From JBNKFV01 sp050289485 (GTDB lineage Bacteria; Pseudomonadota; Gammaproteobacteria; Pseudomonadales; Cellvibrionaceae), in NCBI GenBank assembly GCA_050289485.1, contig JBNKFV010000001.1, positions 78,405 through 142,404 on the forward strand: a DNA stretch of 64,000 bases. The letters run 5' to 3'. A program made the position numbers and the translations under genes. Positions 46,298 through 56,571 of the stretch are shown in pieces (positions within the stretch are counted from its first letter, which is position 1; each line of letters starts with the position of its first letter). Under the pieces are notes generated by a model, which worked only from the letters and a program-made list of their open reading frames with translations, had not been told where the DNA came from and did no database searches.

Positions 46298-49294
46298 TCA
46301 GGCCTGCGCGGGCGGGCCAGACATTAGTTTTTCCCACACGTTTTGAACACGCGTTCGCTGCGCCATAAAGGCATCACCATCGAGCAGGGAATCCAACTGT
46401 TGCAACGCCAAACGGTGCGCTGCAGAACGATAGGCAATATACGCCTGAATGAGTGCCTCAACATCGTCTTCGGCCATAAGGCCAGCGCGCTGGAGACTTT
46501 CCAATATGCGTATGTTGTCAGAGTATAGGATTAAATCAGGCTTGAGGTGGGCCCACGCCAAGGCGGCGTATTGAACCATAAATTCAATATCAACGATACC
46601 TCCGGCGTCTTGTTTTAGGTGAAATTTATCCACTTTAGCTGCAGAACCCAAGTGATCGCGCATTTTCTGGCGCATCTCGATGACTTCTTTTTGCAACCCC
46701 GCCAAATCACGCGGCTGACATAACAACGCTTTACGCAGTGCGGAAAAACGCTTGCTTAGAGTAACGCTACCGGCCACTGGTCGCGCCCGCACCAAAGCTT
46801 GGTGTTCCCACGTCCAGGCCTGCTCACGCTGATAACGCTCAAACGCTGCCAGCGAACTGACCAGCATGCCAGAATTACCCGAGGGGCGCAGGCGCATATC
46901 CACCTCATACAGCATGCCAGAAATAGTGCGTGTATTGAGAATATGAATAATTTTTTGCCCCAGGCGCGTGTAAAACGTCTGGTTGTCGATGGACTTTTCA
47001 CCGGTGGTATAGGCGCTAGTGTCGGCATCATGCAAAAACACCAGATCAAGGTCTGAGCCATGCCCTAACTCGATCCCCCCCAGCTTGCCGTAGCCCACCA
47101 CAATAAACTGGCTATCGCCGCTGACTTCGTTATAGCCACCGGGATTACCGTGCTTTGCGGTCATCTGCTGCCACGCCAAGCACACGACATGATCGAGAAT
47201 CACTTCGGCAGTCCAGGTGAGCGCATCACTCACCTTCATCAAGGGCAACGCACCGCCCACTTCGCTGGCCGCCGTGCGTAAGCCTTGCGCCATACGAAAA
47301 TAACGCAGGCCTTCCATTTGCTCTTCCAGATCATCCCATGGCACCCGCAGCATGTGCTGGCGCAGTTCGCTTTCCAACTCGTCACGCACCGGCGGGGAAT
47401 ACAGTGTGCGCGGGTCGAGCAACTCATCCAGCAACACCGGATGACGCGCCAGCTCGCCGGCGATCCACGGGCTGGCGCCGCACAAACGCACCAGCTGTGT
47501 GAGTGCCGACGGGTTTTCGATCAGCAATACCAGGTAAACACTGCGCCGCGCCACACCTTCCACTAGCGGCATCATGCGCCGCAACGTATCAGCCGGGGCA
47601 ATGTCGTCAGCCTCGTACAGTGCCGCCAGCAACAGCGGCATAAAGGTATCCATGCGGGTACGACCAATAGCTTGCATGGTTTGCAGTGAACGTGCCGACC
47701 ACAACTGCTGGCACATGCCGGCAACCGCTTCAATGTCGGCGTAGTCGCCGGTAGTTAATGCAGCCAGGACCTGCACTGGCTCATCGTCTTCACAGGCCTG
47801 CCAGAGCTGTAACCAAAGGCTGTCGTCTTCAGTTTGTTCGGCAGTTTCCGGTGGCGCAATCACTGCCTGGAACTCGCGATTAACACAAGTCCGGTGCTCA
47901 TCCAGCGCAGCAAAGAATCCTGCCCAGTCATCGAACCCCATCACCCACGCCAAGCGACGCTGCTGAGTTTCATCGGCGGGCAGCATTTGAGTTTGCTTGT
48001 CTTGCCAGGCTTGAATGGCATGCTCGGTATTGCGCAAAAACTCGTAGGCATTCAATAGCTTGGCGGCAACGCCAGCATCAATACAGTCGTCTTTGTCCAG
48101 CACGGCCAGTAGTTTAGCCACCTTGCGCGCGCGATATTCTTCTTGCCGACCACCGCGAATCAGCTGGAAGATTTGCACAATAAATTCCACCTCACGAATG
48201 CCGCCAAAACCCAGCTTAACGTCGTCGGTTTTACCTTTACGCTGCACTTCACGATTGATCATGGCTTTCATTTCGCGCATGGCTTCAATGGCGGAGTAAT
48301 CGATATAACGACGATAGGTAAAGGCCCGCAACATGGTCATCAGTTCGCGGCAATCGGCATTTTTCTCCGCCAGATCGGCTGCCGGGATAGACTCGCAACC
48401 CAGGGCACAGGCCACTACCCGCGCTTTAATCATGGCGTAGCGTTCCCACTCACGCCCCTGCTCTTGGTAGTAGGCCTCCAGGGATGCAAAGTTTAGGGCC
48501 AAGGGGCCGCTCTGGCCAAAGGGCCGCAGTCGCATATCTACCCGGAACACAAAACCCTCTACGGTGATGGCGTCCAGGCTTTTGATAACTTTTTGCCCCA
48601 GCCGAATAAAAAATTCCTGGTTACTCAGTGTTTTTTTGCCGCGAGCGCCTTCCTGTAAGCAGGTTTCGCCCGATTCCGGGTAGGCAAAGATCAGGTCGAT
48701 ATCGGAGGAAAGGTTCAATTCCCAAGCACCCAACTTACCCATGCCCAACACAATAAACGGCTGTGGCGACTGGTCCAGTGCACTGCGTGGTTCGCCGTAT
48801 AAATCAGCCAGATCGCGATAGTGAAAATCAGCCGCAACCTGAATCGCCAAAGAGGCAAAATCAGATAATTCAGCGGTAGTTTCACTCAGCGAAGCCATAC
48901 GGTTGATGTCGCGCCAGATAATACGCACCATCAGATATAGACGCGCCTGGCGCAATACTTTATCCAGCACCGCCGCCGTTACGGGGGATTCAGCCTGCAA
49001 GAGCCTGTCTAGCCACTGGCCGAGCGTCTCTCTGGCCACAGGTTGGTCGAGGGGAAATGGCGCCCGGCTTGGCAATACCAGCTGCGCCAGTACAGTAGGA
49101 CGCGCCTGCAAACTTTTGCGTACATACTCGCTGGCCAGCAATGCCCGCTGCAATTGCAACCTTAGGCTCTCATTGGCGGCAAGCTGCGCACTGATATCAG
49201 GCCACAGATCGCCAGCGGCCGCTTCGAGCTGCTGCCATGATTGAGACAGTTCATCCTGAAAGTGGGAAGGGCACGGCAAAGTTCCCGGCTGCAT
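46298..49294 (-). CDS. glnE: Glutamine synthetase adenylyltransferase/deadenylase
   Basis: Adenylylates and deadenylylates glutamine synthetase in response to PII and glutamine. 998 residues, somewhat longer than the enteric form (about 946). The two nucleotidyltransferase cores are visible: N-terminal LSSDIDLIFAYPE (deadenylylase) and C-terminal GHGSDLDLVFLHD (adenylylase). glnE-ilvE adjacency is typical for gammaproteobacteria. It is upstream of ilvE in the same transcript. Confidence 0.96.
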   Translation of the reverse strand: MQPGTLPCPSHFQDELSQSWQQLEAAAGDLWPDISAQLAANESLRLQLQRALLASEYVRKSLQARPTVLAQLVLPSRAPFPLDQPVARETLGQWLDRLLQAESPVTAAVLDKVLRQARLYLMVRIIWRDINRMASLSETTAELSDFASLAIQVAADFHYRDLADLYGEPRSALDQSPQPFIVLGMGKLGAWELNLSSDIDLIFAYPESGETCLQEGARGKKTLSNQEFFIRLGQKVIKSLDAITVEGFVFRVDMRLRPFGQSGPLALNFASLEAYYQEQGREWERYAMIKARVVACALGCESIPAADLAEKNADCRELMTMLRAFTYRRYIDYSAIEAMREMKAMINREVQRKGKTDDVKLGFGGIREVEFIVQIFQLIRGGRQEEYRARKVAKLLAVLDKDDCIDAGVAAKLLNAYEFLRNTEHAIQAWQDKQTQMLPADETQQRRLAWVMGFDDWAGFFAALDEHRTCVNREFQAVIAPPETAEQTEDDSLWLQLWQACEDDEPVQVLAALTTGDYADIEAVAGMCQQLWSARSLQTMQAIGRTRMDTFMPLLLAALYEADDIAPADTLRRMMPLVEGVARRSVYLVLLIENPSALTQLVRLCGASPWIAGELARHPVLLDELLDPRTLYSPPVRDELESELRQHMLRVPWDDLEEQMEGLRYFRMAQGLRTAASEVGGALPLMKVSDALTWTAEVILDHVVCLAWQQMTAKHGNPGGYNEVSGDSQFIVVGYGKLGGIELGHGSDLDLVFLHDADTSAYTTGEKSIDNQTFYTRLGQKIIHILNTRTISGMLYEVDMRLRPSGNSGMLVSSLAAFERYQREQAWTWEHQALVRARPVAGSVTLSKRFSALRKALLCQPRDLAGLQKEVIEMRQKMRDHLGSAAKVDKFHLKQDAGGIVDIEFMVQYAALAWAHLKPDLILYSDNIRILESLQRAGLMAEDDVEALIQAYIAYRSAAHRLALQQLDSLLDGDAFMAQRTRVQNVWEKLMSGPPAQA

Positions 49295-49371
49295 ACAAAC
49301 TCCTGAAAATACACTGCTCAGTTATGGGTTGTAATGGCTATCACACTCTTCATAGCAGTAACGCGATGACG

Positions 49372-51144
49372 CTATTGCTGATCGGGCGGCGGCGCTACGC
49401 GCATCACTTCTTCAATGGTAGTGACACCCATGGCCACTTTTTGGGCGCCCGACAAGCGCAACGTACGCATGCCTTCTTTCATTGCTTGGCGCCGCAAATT
49501 ACCAAAATCACAGTTATCGGTGATCAAGGGTTGCAGACTGTCGCTCAAAGGCAGAATTTCGTATAAACCCTGTCGCCCGCGGTAGCCAGTGTTGCGACAT
49601 TCCAAACAGCCTACCGGCTTGAAAATACGCTTGGGCGTAAGCACCTTCCATGGCTTAACCAACTGTTGCCAGGCGGCTTCATCAACCTGGGTTTCTTCTT
49701 TGCAATGCGGGCACAAAGTGCGCACCAGCCGCTGGGCCATCACCCCCAGCAAAGTGGATTTAATCAAATAGGAGGGAATGCCAAGGTCGAGCAACCGCAT
49801 CACCGAGGCAGGCGCGTCGTTGGTGTGCAACGTCGATAGTACCAGATGACCGGTCAGCGCTGCCTGCACCGCCATTTGCGCGGTTTCCAGATCACGAATC
49901 TCACCCACCATGATGATGTCTGGGTCTTGCCGCATCAGCGTGCGAATGCCCGCCGCAAAATCGAGCCCAATGGCGTGATGCACCTGGGTTTGGTTAAACG
50001 CTTCTTCCACCATTTCGATGGGGTCTTCAATGGTGCTGATATTCACTTCGGTATTGGCCAGCCGCTTGAGCGAGGAATACAACGTGGTCGTTTTACCGGA
50101 GCCAGTAGGCCCAGTGACCAGTAAAATGCCATGGGGCTTGCTCAGCATGGACTGCCAACGGTCGAGATCGTCACCGGCCAAGCCCAAGTCGGCGAAGCTG
50201 CGCAGCAGTACGTCTGGGTCGAAAATCCGCATGACCAGTTTTTCGCCAAAGGCGGTAGGTAGCGTAGACAGACGCAGCTCAACCTCGTCGCCATCGGGGC
50301 GTTTGGTTTTGATGCGCCCGTCCTGCGGCTTGCGCTTTTCGGCGACGTTCATACGCCCCAGCACTTTAATGCGGCTGGTCACCGCAGTGGCCACAGCAAT
50401 AGGCATTTCATAGATATTGTGTAACACACCGTCGATGCGAAAACGGATACGGCCTATCTCGCGGCGCGGCTCAATGTGTATATCGCTGGCGCGTTGGTCG
50501 AAGGCATATTGCAGCAACCAGTCAACAATATTAATAATATGCTGATCGTTGGCCTCTGGGTCTTTGAGGTCACCCAACTCCAAGAGCTGCTCAAAGTTGC
50601 TGACATTGCTGGGGCCTGCAAGCCCAGATGCCCCGCTTATCGACTTGCTAAGGGTGTACAATTCAATCATATAACGCTGAATGTCGGCGGGATTAGCCAC
50701 CACCCTGCGCACACGGCGGCGCGCTACGTGCTCTACCTGAGGTTCCCAACTGCGGGCAAAAGGCTGCATGCAGGCAATCACTACTTCGTCGGCATTCACC
50801 TCTACACACAAAATGCTGTGGCGCTTGGCAAACGCAAATGACATCACCTCGGTAACTGCCGTGGCGTTTATTTTTAAAGGGTCGATATGTACCAGTGGCA
50901 ACTGTGCCCAGTCAGCCAACCATACCGTAAGGGCATCGGTAGTGAGTTTTTTACCAGGGTTGGCGTTATCATCCAGCTCTTGGCTGCCAATATAAGCCAG
51001 CGGATGCATGGCGGCCTGCTCGCGAGTGCGGGTTGCGCCCGCGAGCAGGTTGGCGTCTTCACGCCGAAGCCGGCCAGCACGCACCAGTTCATCCAACAGG
51101 GTGCGCAATTCCAGAATTCGATCCGCAGACACTGTTTCTACCAT
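49372..51144 (-). CDS. GspE/PilB-family secretion ATPase (orphan)
   Basis: 590-residue traffic ATPase. The C-terminal ATPase has Walker A LVTGPTGSGKTTTLYS, Asp box GEIRDLETAQMA, Walker B-like DPDIIMVGEIRD and a zinc site of two CxxC pairs (CPHCKE and CLECRNTG). An N-terminal GspE-like domain carries MSFAFAKRHSILCVE. No pilus or type II secretion genes accompany it; it is co-directional with glnE, 77 bp upstream. A GspE or PilB role cannot be chosen from sequence alone. Confidence 0.88.
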   Translation of the reverse strand: MVETVSADRILELRTLLDELVRAGRLRREDANLLAGATRTREQAAMHPLAYIGSQELDDNANPGKKLTTDALTVWLADWAQLPLVHIDPLKINATAVTEVMSFAFAKRHSILCVEVNADEVVIACMQPFARSWEPQVEHVARRRVRRVVANPADIQRYMIELYTLSKSISGASGLAGPSNVSNFEQLLELGDLKDPEANDQHIINIVDWLLQYAFDQRASDIHIEPRREIGRIRFRIDGVLHNIYEMPIAVATAVTSRIKVLGRMNVAEKRKPQDGRIKTKRPDGDEVELRLSTLPTAFGEKLVMRIFDPDVLLRSFADLGLAGDDLDRWQSMLSKPHGILLVTGPTGSGKTTTLYSSLKRLANTEVNISTIEDPIEMVEEAFNQTQVHHAIGLDFAAGIRTLMRQDPDIIMVGEIRDLETAQMAVQAALTGHLVLSTLHTNDAPASVMRLLDLGIPSYLIKSTLLGVMAQRLVRTLCPHCKEETQVDEAAWQQLVKPWKVLTPKRIFKPVGCLECRNTGYRGRQGLYEILPLSDSLQPLITDNCDFGNLRRQAMKEGMRTLRLSGAQKVAMGVTTIEEVMRVAPPPDQQ

Positions 51145-51618
51145 CCACTTTTACCTGCTTGTTGATATTCGGCAAATCCCGGAATATGCCCTAGATTTAC
51201 CCTACAGACAGTTGTAAGCACCCACTCTCGCGCCACGCTAGTCATAGCAGGCCGATGGAAAGAAAGCGCCGCAATTCGTCGTGCAACCGCCATGCGACAT
51301 GACAATTTGTCATAAAAAATTCATCTGGTTATTGCAACTTGGTTTAAGTTAATCAAAAACTATAATTCACTTTAACTTATCCATCCTAACACGCTGAAAC
51401 GGTGCAATTGTTGTTTGTGTGTTTTTTTGTTGGATATGTGCGCCAAATCAACACCGCTGCGTATACACATCACCCGCCCACAAACAAGTCTTTTCACTGC
51501 CCTCGTTGGAATTTATAGTGCCACCAGTCTCGGTGAGCGCACCGAAAAAAGTGGTTCAAACTACCGACGATGTAAACACACCCACGAGGTATGTGAGTGT
51601 CAACTCTGAGGGCTACCT
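51145..51618. other. Intergenic region upstream of a small gene
   Basis: No gene is convincing. A palindrome ATGACAATTTGTCAT lies at 51299-51313 (6-bp arms), followed by an AT-rich stretch (51315-51385) suited to promoters for the gene starting at 51619. Open frames at 51415-51622 look random and are not annotated. Confidence 0.4.
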
Positions 51619-51921
51619 ATGATTAATTATTGTCCGCTTCCCCGGCGCTGGAATGCTATTTATCTGGCTTTGAAAAACGCTTGGCAAACAAAAACAGCTG
51701 ACGAGCCCGAATTGCAACACCCACCCTTCCCGCTAATTCTGGATCATTGGGCGGGCAGTAGTGATGACGAAAAATTTCAACGCTGGGAAGCCACCTTAAG
51801 CTGGGCAGAAAAATGGGGGCTTAGTGAGCTGATACCGTCGTTAGAAGAAGATGAATGCTACCCGCACGCCGCCACCGGTAGTTTTTATTCGCCGTTTGAT
51901 AGCCGTCGCCAAATAGCCTAA
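51619..51921 (+). CDS. Small hypothetical protein (100 aa)
   Basis: 100-residue soluble protein rich in Trp and acidic residues (LPRRWNAIYLALKNAWQ, HWAGSSDDEKFQRWE, WAEKWGLSELIPSLEEDE). GAGGG lies 6 nt before the ATG. No family is recognised. It is 80 bp upstream of argE on the same strand. Short Trp-containing proteins of this type occur in related marine gammaproteobacteria, but no function is known to me. Confidence 0.6.
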   Translation: MINYCPLPRRWNAIYLALKNAWQTKTADEPELQHPPFPLILDHWAGSSDDEKFQRWEATLSWAEKWGLSELIPSLEEDECYPHAATGSFYSPFDSRRQIA

Positions 51922-52001
51922 AGAACGCACCACCAACGGTGGGCTAGCGCGCCGCTATTTGCTACATTGAGCGATCTATCTGGTAGTTTAAGTAGGTCGC
52001 T

Positions 52002-53147
52002 ATGTCTCTTCCCCCCATTGCCACATTGCTGCATCAACTGGTTGCCAGTCCCTCTGTAAGCTGCTCTCACCCCCAACTGGACATGAGCAATCTGGGCGTT
52101 ATTCATCTGCTGGCCAGTTGGCTGGAAGACCTGGGTTTTAACGTTGAAATTCTGCCAGTACCCAACAAACCGCAAAAAGCCAACCTGATTGCCACCTTGG
52201 GCCAGGGGCCAGGAGGACTGGTGTTTGCGGGGCATACCGACACCGTACCCTACGACGAAAACAAATGGCAGCAGGACCCGTTCAAGCTTACGGAGCAAGA
52301 CAATCGCTGGTATGGACTGGGCGCCACCGACATGAAAGGCTTTTTTCCAGTTGCCATAGAAGCGGCTAAAGCCTTTCTCGACACACCACTTAAACAACCC
52401 TTAATCATCCTCGCTACCGCCGACGAAGAAAGCTCAATGTCGGGCGCCCGGGCTCTGGCCGCCCTGGGCCGCCCCAAAGCCCGCTACGCGGTAATCGGTG
52501 AACCCACCGGCCTTGTGCCTATTCATATGCACAAAGGCATATTGATGGAGTCGGTGCGTATTCAGGGCAAATCGGGCCACTCCTCCAACCCGGCATTGGG
52601 CAACAGCGCACTGGAAACCATGCATAAAGCGTTGGGTGAACTGCTGGCCTTTCGCAAACAAATGCAGGCAAACAACAAAAACCCTGGCTTTCTGGTAGAC
52701 GTACCCACCCTGAACCTTGGGCATATCCACGGAGGTGACAGTCCCAACCGTATCTGCGGCCACTGCGAACTACATTTCGACCTGCGCGCCCTGCCAGGCA
52801 TGGACATTACTGAGCTGCAACAAATGATTCGTGCACGGCTGGAACCGCTGGGGCAAGCGTTTGGCACACAGGTTGAAGTCACCCCTTTATTTGAGCCGGT
52901 ACCGGCCTTTGCAGAGTCAAAAGACTCACCACTGGTACAAGCGGCAGAACGGTTAACCGGCTACACCGCCGAAAGCGTTGCGTTTGCCACCGAAGCATCG
53001 TTTATGCAACAACTTGGCATGCAGACTATCGTGATGGGACCCGGCTCCATTGATCAGGCGCACCAGCCCAATGAATTTATCGCGCTGGAGCAAATCAACC
53101 CCGCCGTAGCCGTGTTGCAAAACTTGATCAAACAGTTTTGTTTATAG
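52002..53147 (+). CDS. argE: Acetylornithine deacetylase
   Basis: Releases ornithine from N2-acetylornithine in arginine synthesis; dizinc M20 enzyme. 381 residues: GLVFAGHTDTVPYD (metal His and catalytic Asp), LGATDMKGFFPVAIEA (bridging Asp), TADEESSMSGARAL (catalytic Glu pair), VIGEPTGL and the C-terminal metal-ligand segment GPGSIDQAHQPNEFI. AGTAGG precedes the ATG. 55 bp upstream of argA, so the two form an arginine operon. Confidence 0.95.
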   Translation: MSLPPIATLLHQLVASPSVSCSHPQLDMSNLGVIHLLASWLEDLGFNVEILPVPNKPQKANLIATLGQGPGGLVFAGHTDTVPYDENKWQQDPFKLTEQDNRWYGLGATDMKGFFPVAIEAAKAFLDTPLKQPLIILATADEESSMSGARALAALGRPKARYAVIGEPTGLVPIHMHKGILMESVRIQGKSGHSSNPALGNSALETMHKALGELLAFRKQMQANNKNPGFLVDVPTLNLGHIHGGDSPNRICGHCELHFDLRALPGMDITELQQMIRARLEPLGQAFGTQVEVTPLFEPVPAFAESKDSPLVQAAERLTGYTAESVAFATEASFMQQLGMQTIVMGPGSIDQAHQPNEFIALEQINPAVAVLQNLIKQFCL

Positions 53148-53202
53148 TTAACTTGGCGGTTTACGTTGTTTACATCAGCCCTTGCTGGAAAGGTGACCCT
53201 CG

Positions 53203-54516
53203 TTGAGCGATAAAGATTATGTAAAGTGGTTTCGCCACTCATCGCCGTACATTAATGCCCACCGTGGCAAAACGTTTGTGCTGATGATTCCTGGCGCCAC
53301 CCTGCAGCACCACAACTTTGCCAACCTGATTGTTGATATCGCCCTGCTGAACAGCCTGGGCGTAAAACTGGTGTTGGTGCATGGCGCGCGACCGCAAATC
53401 GAGTCGCACCTGCAAAGCTCTGGCCTGCCATCGGATATCAGCGGCGGCCTGCGCATTACCGATCGCGACATGCTCACCTGCGTTGCCCAGGCCACTGGCG
53501 AAGCACGTTTTCAAATTGAAGCAGCATTGTCGATGGGCTTACCCAACTCACCCATGCATGGTGCGGCCATACACGTGGCCGGTGGCAACTACGTTACGGC
53601 TATGCCTTACGGCGTGATTGACGGCGTTGACTTGCAACACACCGGCAAAGTACGCCGTATCAATGCTGCCGCCATTCATCAGGCCCTCAATAACGACGCC
53701 ATTGTGCTGATTTCGTCGGTTGGCTATTCCAGCACAGGAGAAATCTTCAATTTATCCTGTTCAGATGTGGCCACCCATGTTGCCGCTGCCCTGGGGGCCG
53801 ACAAACTGATCTGTTTCATCGAGGATCAAGGAATCTGCGATGAAGACAACCAGCTGCAGCGCCAACTCACCCTTGAAGACTGCAAGCGTCAGTTAGACAA
53901 GCACATCGCCAACCCGGAAAGCGACGCCTACCAGGCCTTAGCCGCTGGTTATCAGGTGTGCCAGCAAGGCGTACCCCGCGCCCAGATTATCAGCTACGCC
54001 GACGATGGCGCGCTGCTGAGCGAACTGTTTACCCGCGATGGCCAGGGCACACTGATCCATCGCGACCCCTATGAAACCGTGCGCCGTGCGCGCCTCAGCG
54101 ACGTAGGCGGCATTCTTGCCTTGCTGCAACCGCTGGAAGAAAAAGGGGTACTGGTACGCCGTTCACGGGAACTGCTGGAAACCGAGGTTTACCGATTTAC
54201 CGTTATCGAGAAAGACGGCATGGTGCTCGCCTGCGCCGCGCTGTACCCGTTTGAAGACGAAAAAACGGCTGAACTCGCTTGCGTCGTCACTCACCCCGAC
54301 TACCAGCGTGGCGGCCGTGCGGCCACGCTTCTGGAGCACATCGAAGAGCAAGCCAGACAGCTCGGGCTCAACTCGGTATTTGTGCTCACCACACAAACCG
54401 CGCACTGGTTTATCGAGCAGGGCTTTAGCGGGGCTGCCAAAGAGGTGCTGCCGCAGCAAAAGCAAGCCCTCTACAACTATCAGCGCAACTCCCAGGTTTT
54501 CCTCAAACCGCTATAA
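53203..54516 (+). CDS. argA: N-acetylglutamate synthase (kinase-like plus GNAT)
   Basis: First enzyme of arginine synthesis, acetylating glutamate. 437 residues: N-terminal amino-acid-kinase domain (about 1-280; VLVHGARPQIESHL) that binds arginine as feedback inhibitor, and a C-terminal GNAT domain (about 290-437; VVTHPDYQRGGRAATLLEHIEE). TTG start at 53203 matches the family N-terminus SDKDYVKWFRHSSPYINAHR, and AAGGTGA lies upstream. Follows argE. Confidence 0.94.
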   Translation: MSDKDYVKWFRHSSPYINAHRGKTFVLMIPGATLQHHNFANLIVDIALLNSLGVKLVLVHGARPQIESHLQSSGLPSDISGGLRITDRDMLTCVAQATGEARFQIEAALSMGLPNSPMHGAAIHVAGGNYVTAMPYGVIDGVDLQHTGKVRRINAAAIHQALNNDAIVLISSVGYSSTGEIFNLSCSDVATHVAAALGADKLICFIEDQGICDEDNQLQRQLTLEDCKRQLDKHIANPESDAYQALAAGYQVCQQGVPRAQIISYADDGALLSELFTRDGQGTLIHRDPYETVRRARLSDVGGILALLQPLEEKGVLVRRSRELLETEVYRFTVIEKDGMVLACAALYPFEDEKTAELACVVTHPDYQRGGRAATLLEHIEEQARQLGLNSVFVLTTQTAHWFIEQGFSGAAKEVLPQQKQALYNYQRNSQVFLKPL

Positions 54517-54538
54517 CCCGTTGCCGTTCAACAAAGCA

Positions 54539-54565
54539 CAAGCTACCAGCCCCGCTGGTAGCTTG
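54539..54565 (+). terminator. Terminator-like hairpin after argA
   Basis: Perfect 12-bp stem CAAGCTACCAGC / GCTGGTAGCTTG with a 3-nt loop, 22 bp past the argA stop. No long T-tract follows. The right arm merges into TTGACA at 54563, a possible promoter -35 for ilvD; no well-spaced -10 element is evident. Confidence 0.75.
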
Positions 54566-54632
54566 ACACTTGCTCCATCTGCTATCCTTAGCGCCCTATT
54601 TTTCGTGAAGACCACACAGCTTGAGGTTACCC

Positions 54633-56474
54633 ATGCCCGTTTATCGTTCTAAAACTTCCACCGCTGGCCGCAATATGGCGGGCGCTCGGGCGCTATGGCG
54701 CGCTACCGGTATGAAGGACGAAGATTTCCACAAACCCATTATCGCGATCGCCAACTCATTCACCCAATTTGTACCGGGCCATGTGCACCTGAAAGACATG
54801 GGGCAACTGGTTGCGCGGGAAATAGAAAGAGCCGGCGGTGTGGCCAAAGAATTCAACACCATTGCCGTAGATGATGGCATTGCCATGGGCCACGACGGCA
54901 TGCTCTACAGCTTACCCAGCCGCGACATTATTGCCGACTCGGTAGAATACATGGTGAATGCGCACTGTGCCGATGCACTAGTCTGCATCTCTAACTGCGA
55001 CAAAATCACCCCGGGAATGTTGATGGCCGCCATGCGCCTGAACGTTCCAGTTATCTTTGTCTCCGGTGGCCCCATGGAAGCCGGCAAAACCAAGCTCAGT
55101 GAGCACAAGTTGGACCTGGTAGACGCCATGGTCATTGCTGCCGACAGCTCGGTGAGCGACGAACACGTAGCAGAAATTGAGCGCTCAGCCTGCCCAACCT
55201 GTGGTTCATGTTCAGGCATGTTTACCGCCAACTCCATGAACTGCCTGGCAGAAGCCCTGGGCCTTGCCCTACCCGGCAACGGCACCGTGGTAGCAACCCA
55301 CGCCGATCGCGAGCAATTGTTTTTAAGAGCTGGCCGTCGCATTGTGGAAATGGCCAAAGAATATTACGAACAAGACAACACCGCCTTACTGCCGCGCGCC
55401 ATCGGTAACTTTGAAGCGTTTGAAAACTGCATCGCGCTGGATATCGCCATGGGCGGCTCCACGAACACCATTCTGCACTTGCTGGCCATTGCCCAGGAAG
55501 CCGAAGTCGATTTCACCATGAAAGATATCGACCGCTTGTCTCGCCAGGTTCCACAGCTGTGTAAAGTCGCCCCCAATACACAGAAATATCACATCGAAGA
55601 TGTACATCGTGCTGGCGGTATCATGGGCATTCTGGGCGAGCTTGATCGCGCCGGTATTTTGCATAACCAGTGCCACACAGTGCATGCTCACACCATGAAA
55701 GATGCACTGGACGAGTGGGACATTATGCACAACCCATCGCCAGAAGTGATGGAATTTTACAAAGCGGGCCCTGCAGGCATTCCCACCCAGGTAGCGTTTA
55801 GTCAGGCAACTCGCTGGCCAACCCTCGACGCCGACCGCGCCAATGGCTGTATTCGGTCATTGGAACACTCCTTCAGCCGCGAAGGTGGCTTAGCGGTACT
55901 GTACGGCAACATTGCCGTCGATGGCTGTGTGGTGAAAAGTGCGGGTGTTGATGAATCAATTCTGGTATTTGAGGGCCCTGCGCATATCACCGAATCACAA
56001 GACGAAGCCGTGGCCAATATTCTCGACGACAAAGTCAACGCCGGTGACGTAGTCATTGTGCGCTACGAAGGCCCTCGCGGTGGCCCGGGCATGCAGGAAA
56101 TGCTTTACCCCACGTCGTACATTAAATCGAAAGGATTAGGCAAAGCCTGCGCCCTGCTAACCGACGGACGTTTTTCCGGCGGCACATCGGGCTTGTCCAT
56201 TGGCCACGTGTCACCCGAAGCAGCTGCCGGTGGCGCGATTGGCTTGGTTAAAAATGGCGATAAAATCCGTATCGACATTCCTAACCGCACCATCAATGTA
56301 CTGATCAGTGATGAAGAACTTTCACTGCGCCGTGCAGAACAGGAAAAACTCGGATGGAAACCTGCCAAACCACGCCCACGTAAAGTCAGCGCCGCGTTAA
56401 AAGCTTACGCCCTGCTCGCTACCAGTGCCGACAAAGGTGCCGTGCGTGATTTAAGCAAGTTAGATTTTGATTGA
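54633..56474 (+). CDS. ilvD: Dihydroxy-acid dehydratase
   Basis: Fe-S enzyme for valine and isoleucine synthesis. 613 residues from ATG 54633 (MPVYRSKTSTAGRNMAGAR). The cluster-binding cysteines are visible in CISNCDKITPGMLMA and ACPTCGSCSGMFTANSMNCL, and the C-terminal LLTDGRFSGGTSGLSIGHV is conserved. An in-frame ATG 12 nt upstream is less likely. It is the last core gene before the integron array. Confidence 0.96.
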   Translation: MPVYRSKTSTAGRNMAGARALWRATGMKDEDFHKPIIAIANSFTQFVPGHVHLKDMGQLVAREIERAGGVAKEFNTIAVDDGIAMGHDGMLYSLPSRDIIADSVEYMVNAHCADALVCISNCDKITPGMLMAAMRLNVPVIFVSGGPMEAGKTKLSEHKLDLVDAMVIAADSSVSDEHVAEIERSACPTCGSCSGMFTANSMNCLAEALGLALPGNGTVVATHADREQLFLRAGRRIVEMAKEYYEQDNTALLPRAIGNFEAFENCIALDIAMGGSTNTILHLLAIAQEAEVDFTMKDIDRLSRQVPQLCKVAPNTQKYHIEDVHRAGGIMGILGELDRAGILHNQCHTVHAHTMKDALDEWDIMHNPSPEVMEFYKAGPAGIPTQVAFSQATRWPTLDADRANGCIRSLEHSFSREGGLAVLYGNIAVDGCVVKSAGVDESILVFEGPAHITESQDEAVANILDDKVNAGDVVIVRYEGPRGGPGMQEMLYPTSYIKSKGLGKACALLTDGRFSGGTSGLSIGHVSPEAAAGGAIGLVKNGDKIRIDIPNRTINVLISDEELSLRRAEQEKLGWKPAKPRPRKVSAALKAYALLATSADKGAVRDLSKLDFD

Positions 56475-56485
56475 TAGACTCGTTA

Positions 56486-56519
56486 AGCGGTAAGAGCCTA
56501 GCGCAAGGCTTTTACCGCT
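56486..56519. terminator. Terminator of ilvD at the edge of the integron region
   Basis: 14-bp arms AGCGGTAAGAGCCT / AGGCTTTTACCGCT with one mismatch and a 6-nt loop, 12 bp past the ilvD stop. It lies between ilvD and the convergent lipoprotein gene. A minus-strand T-run is not obvious. Confidence 0.75.
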
Positions 56520-56571
56520 CTACCTTGCGACTATTCCTGAAACGATCCAATATCCCAACGGCAACAGTCGG

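Noticed and set aside
51415..51622. Two overlapping frames of 64-67 codons upstream of the small gene at 51619
   Set aside because: Low-complexity reading without ribosome sites or family features; they compete with each other and sit in AT-rich intergenic DNA.
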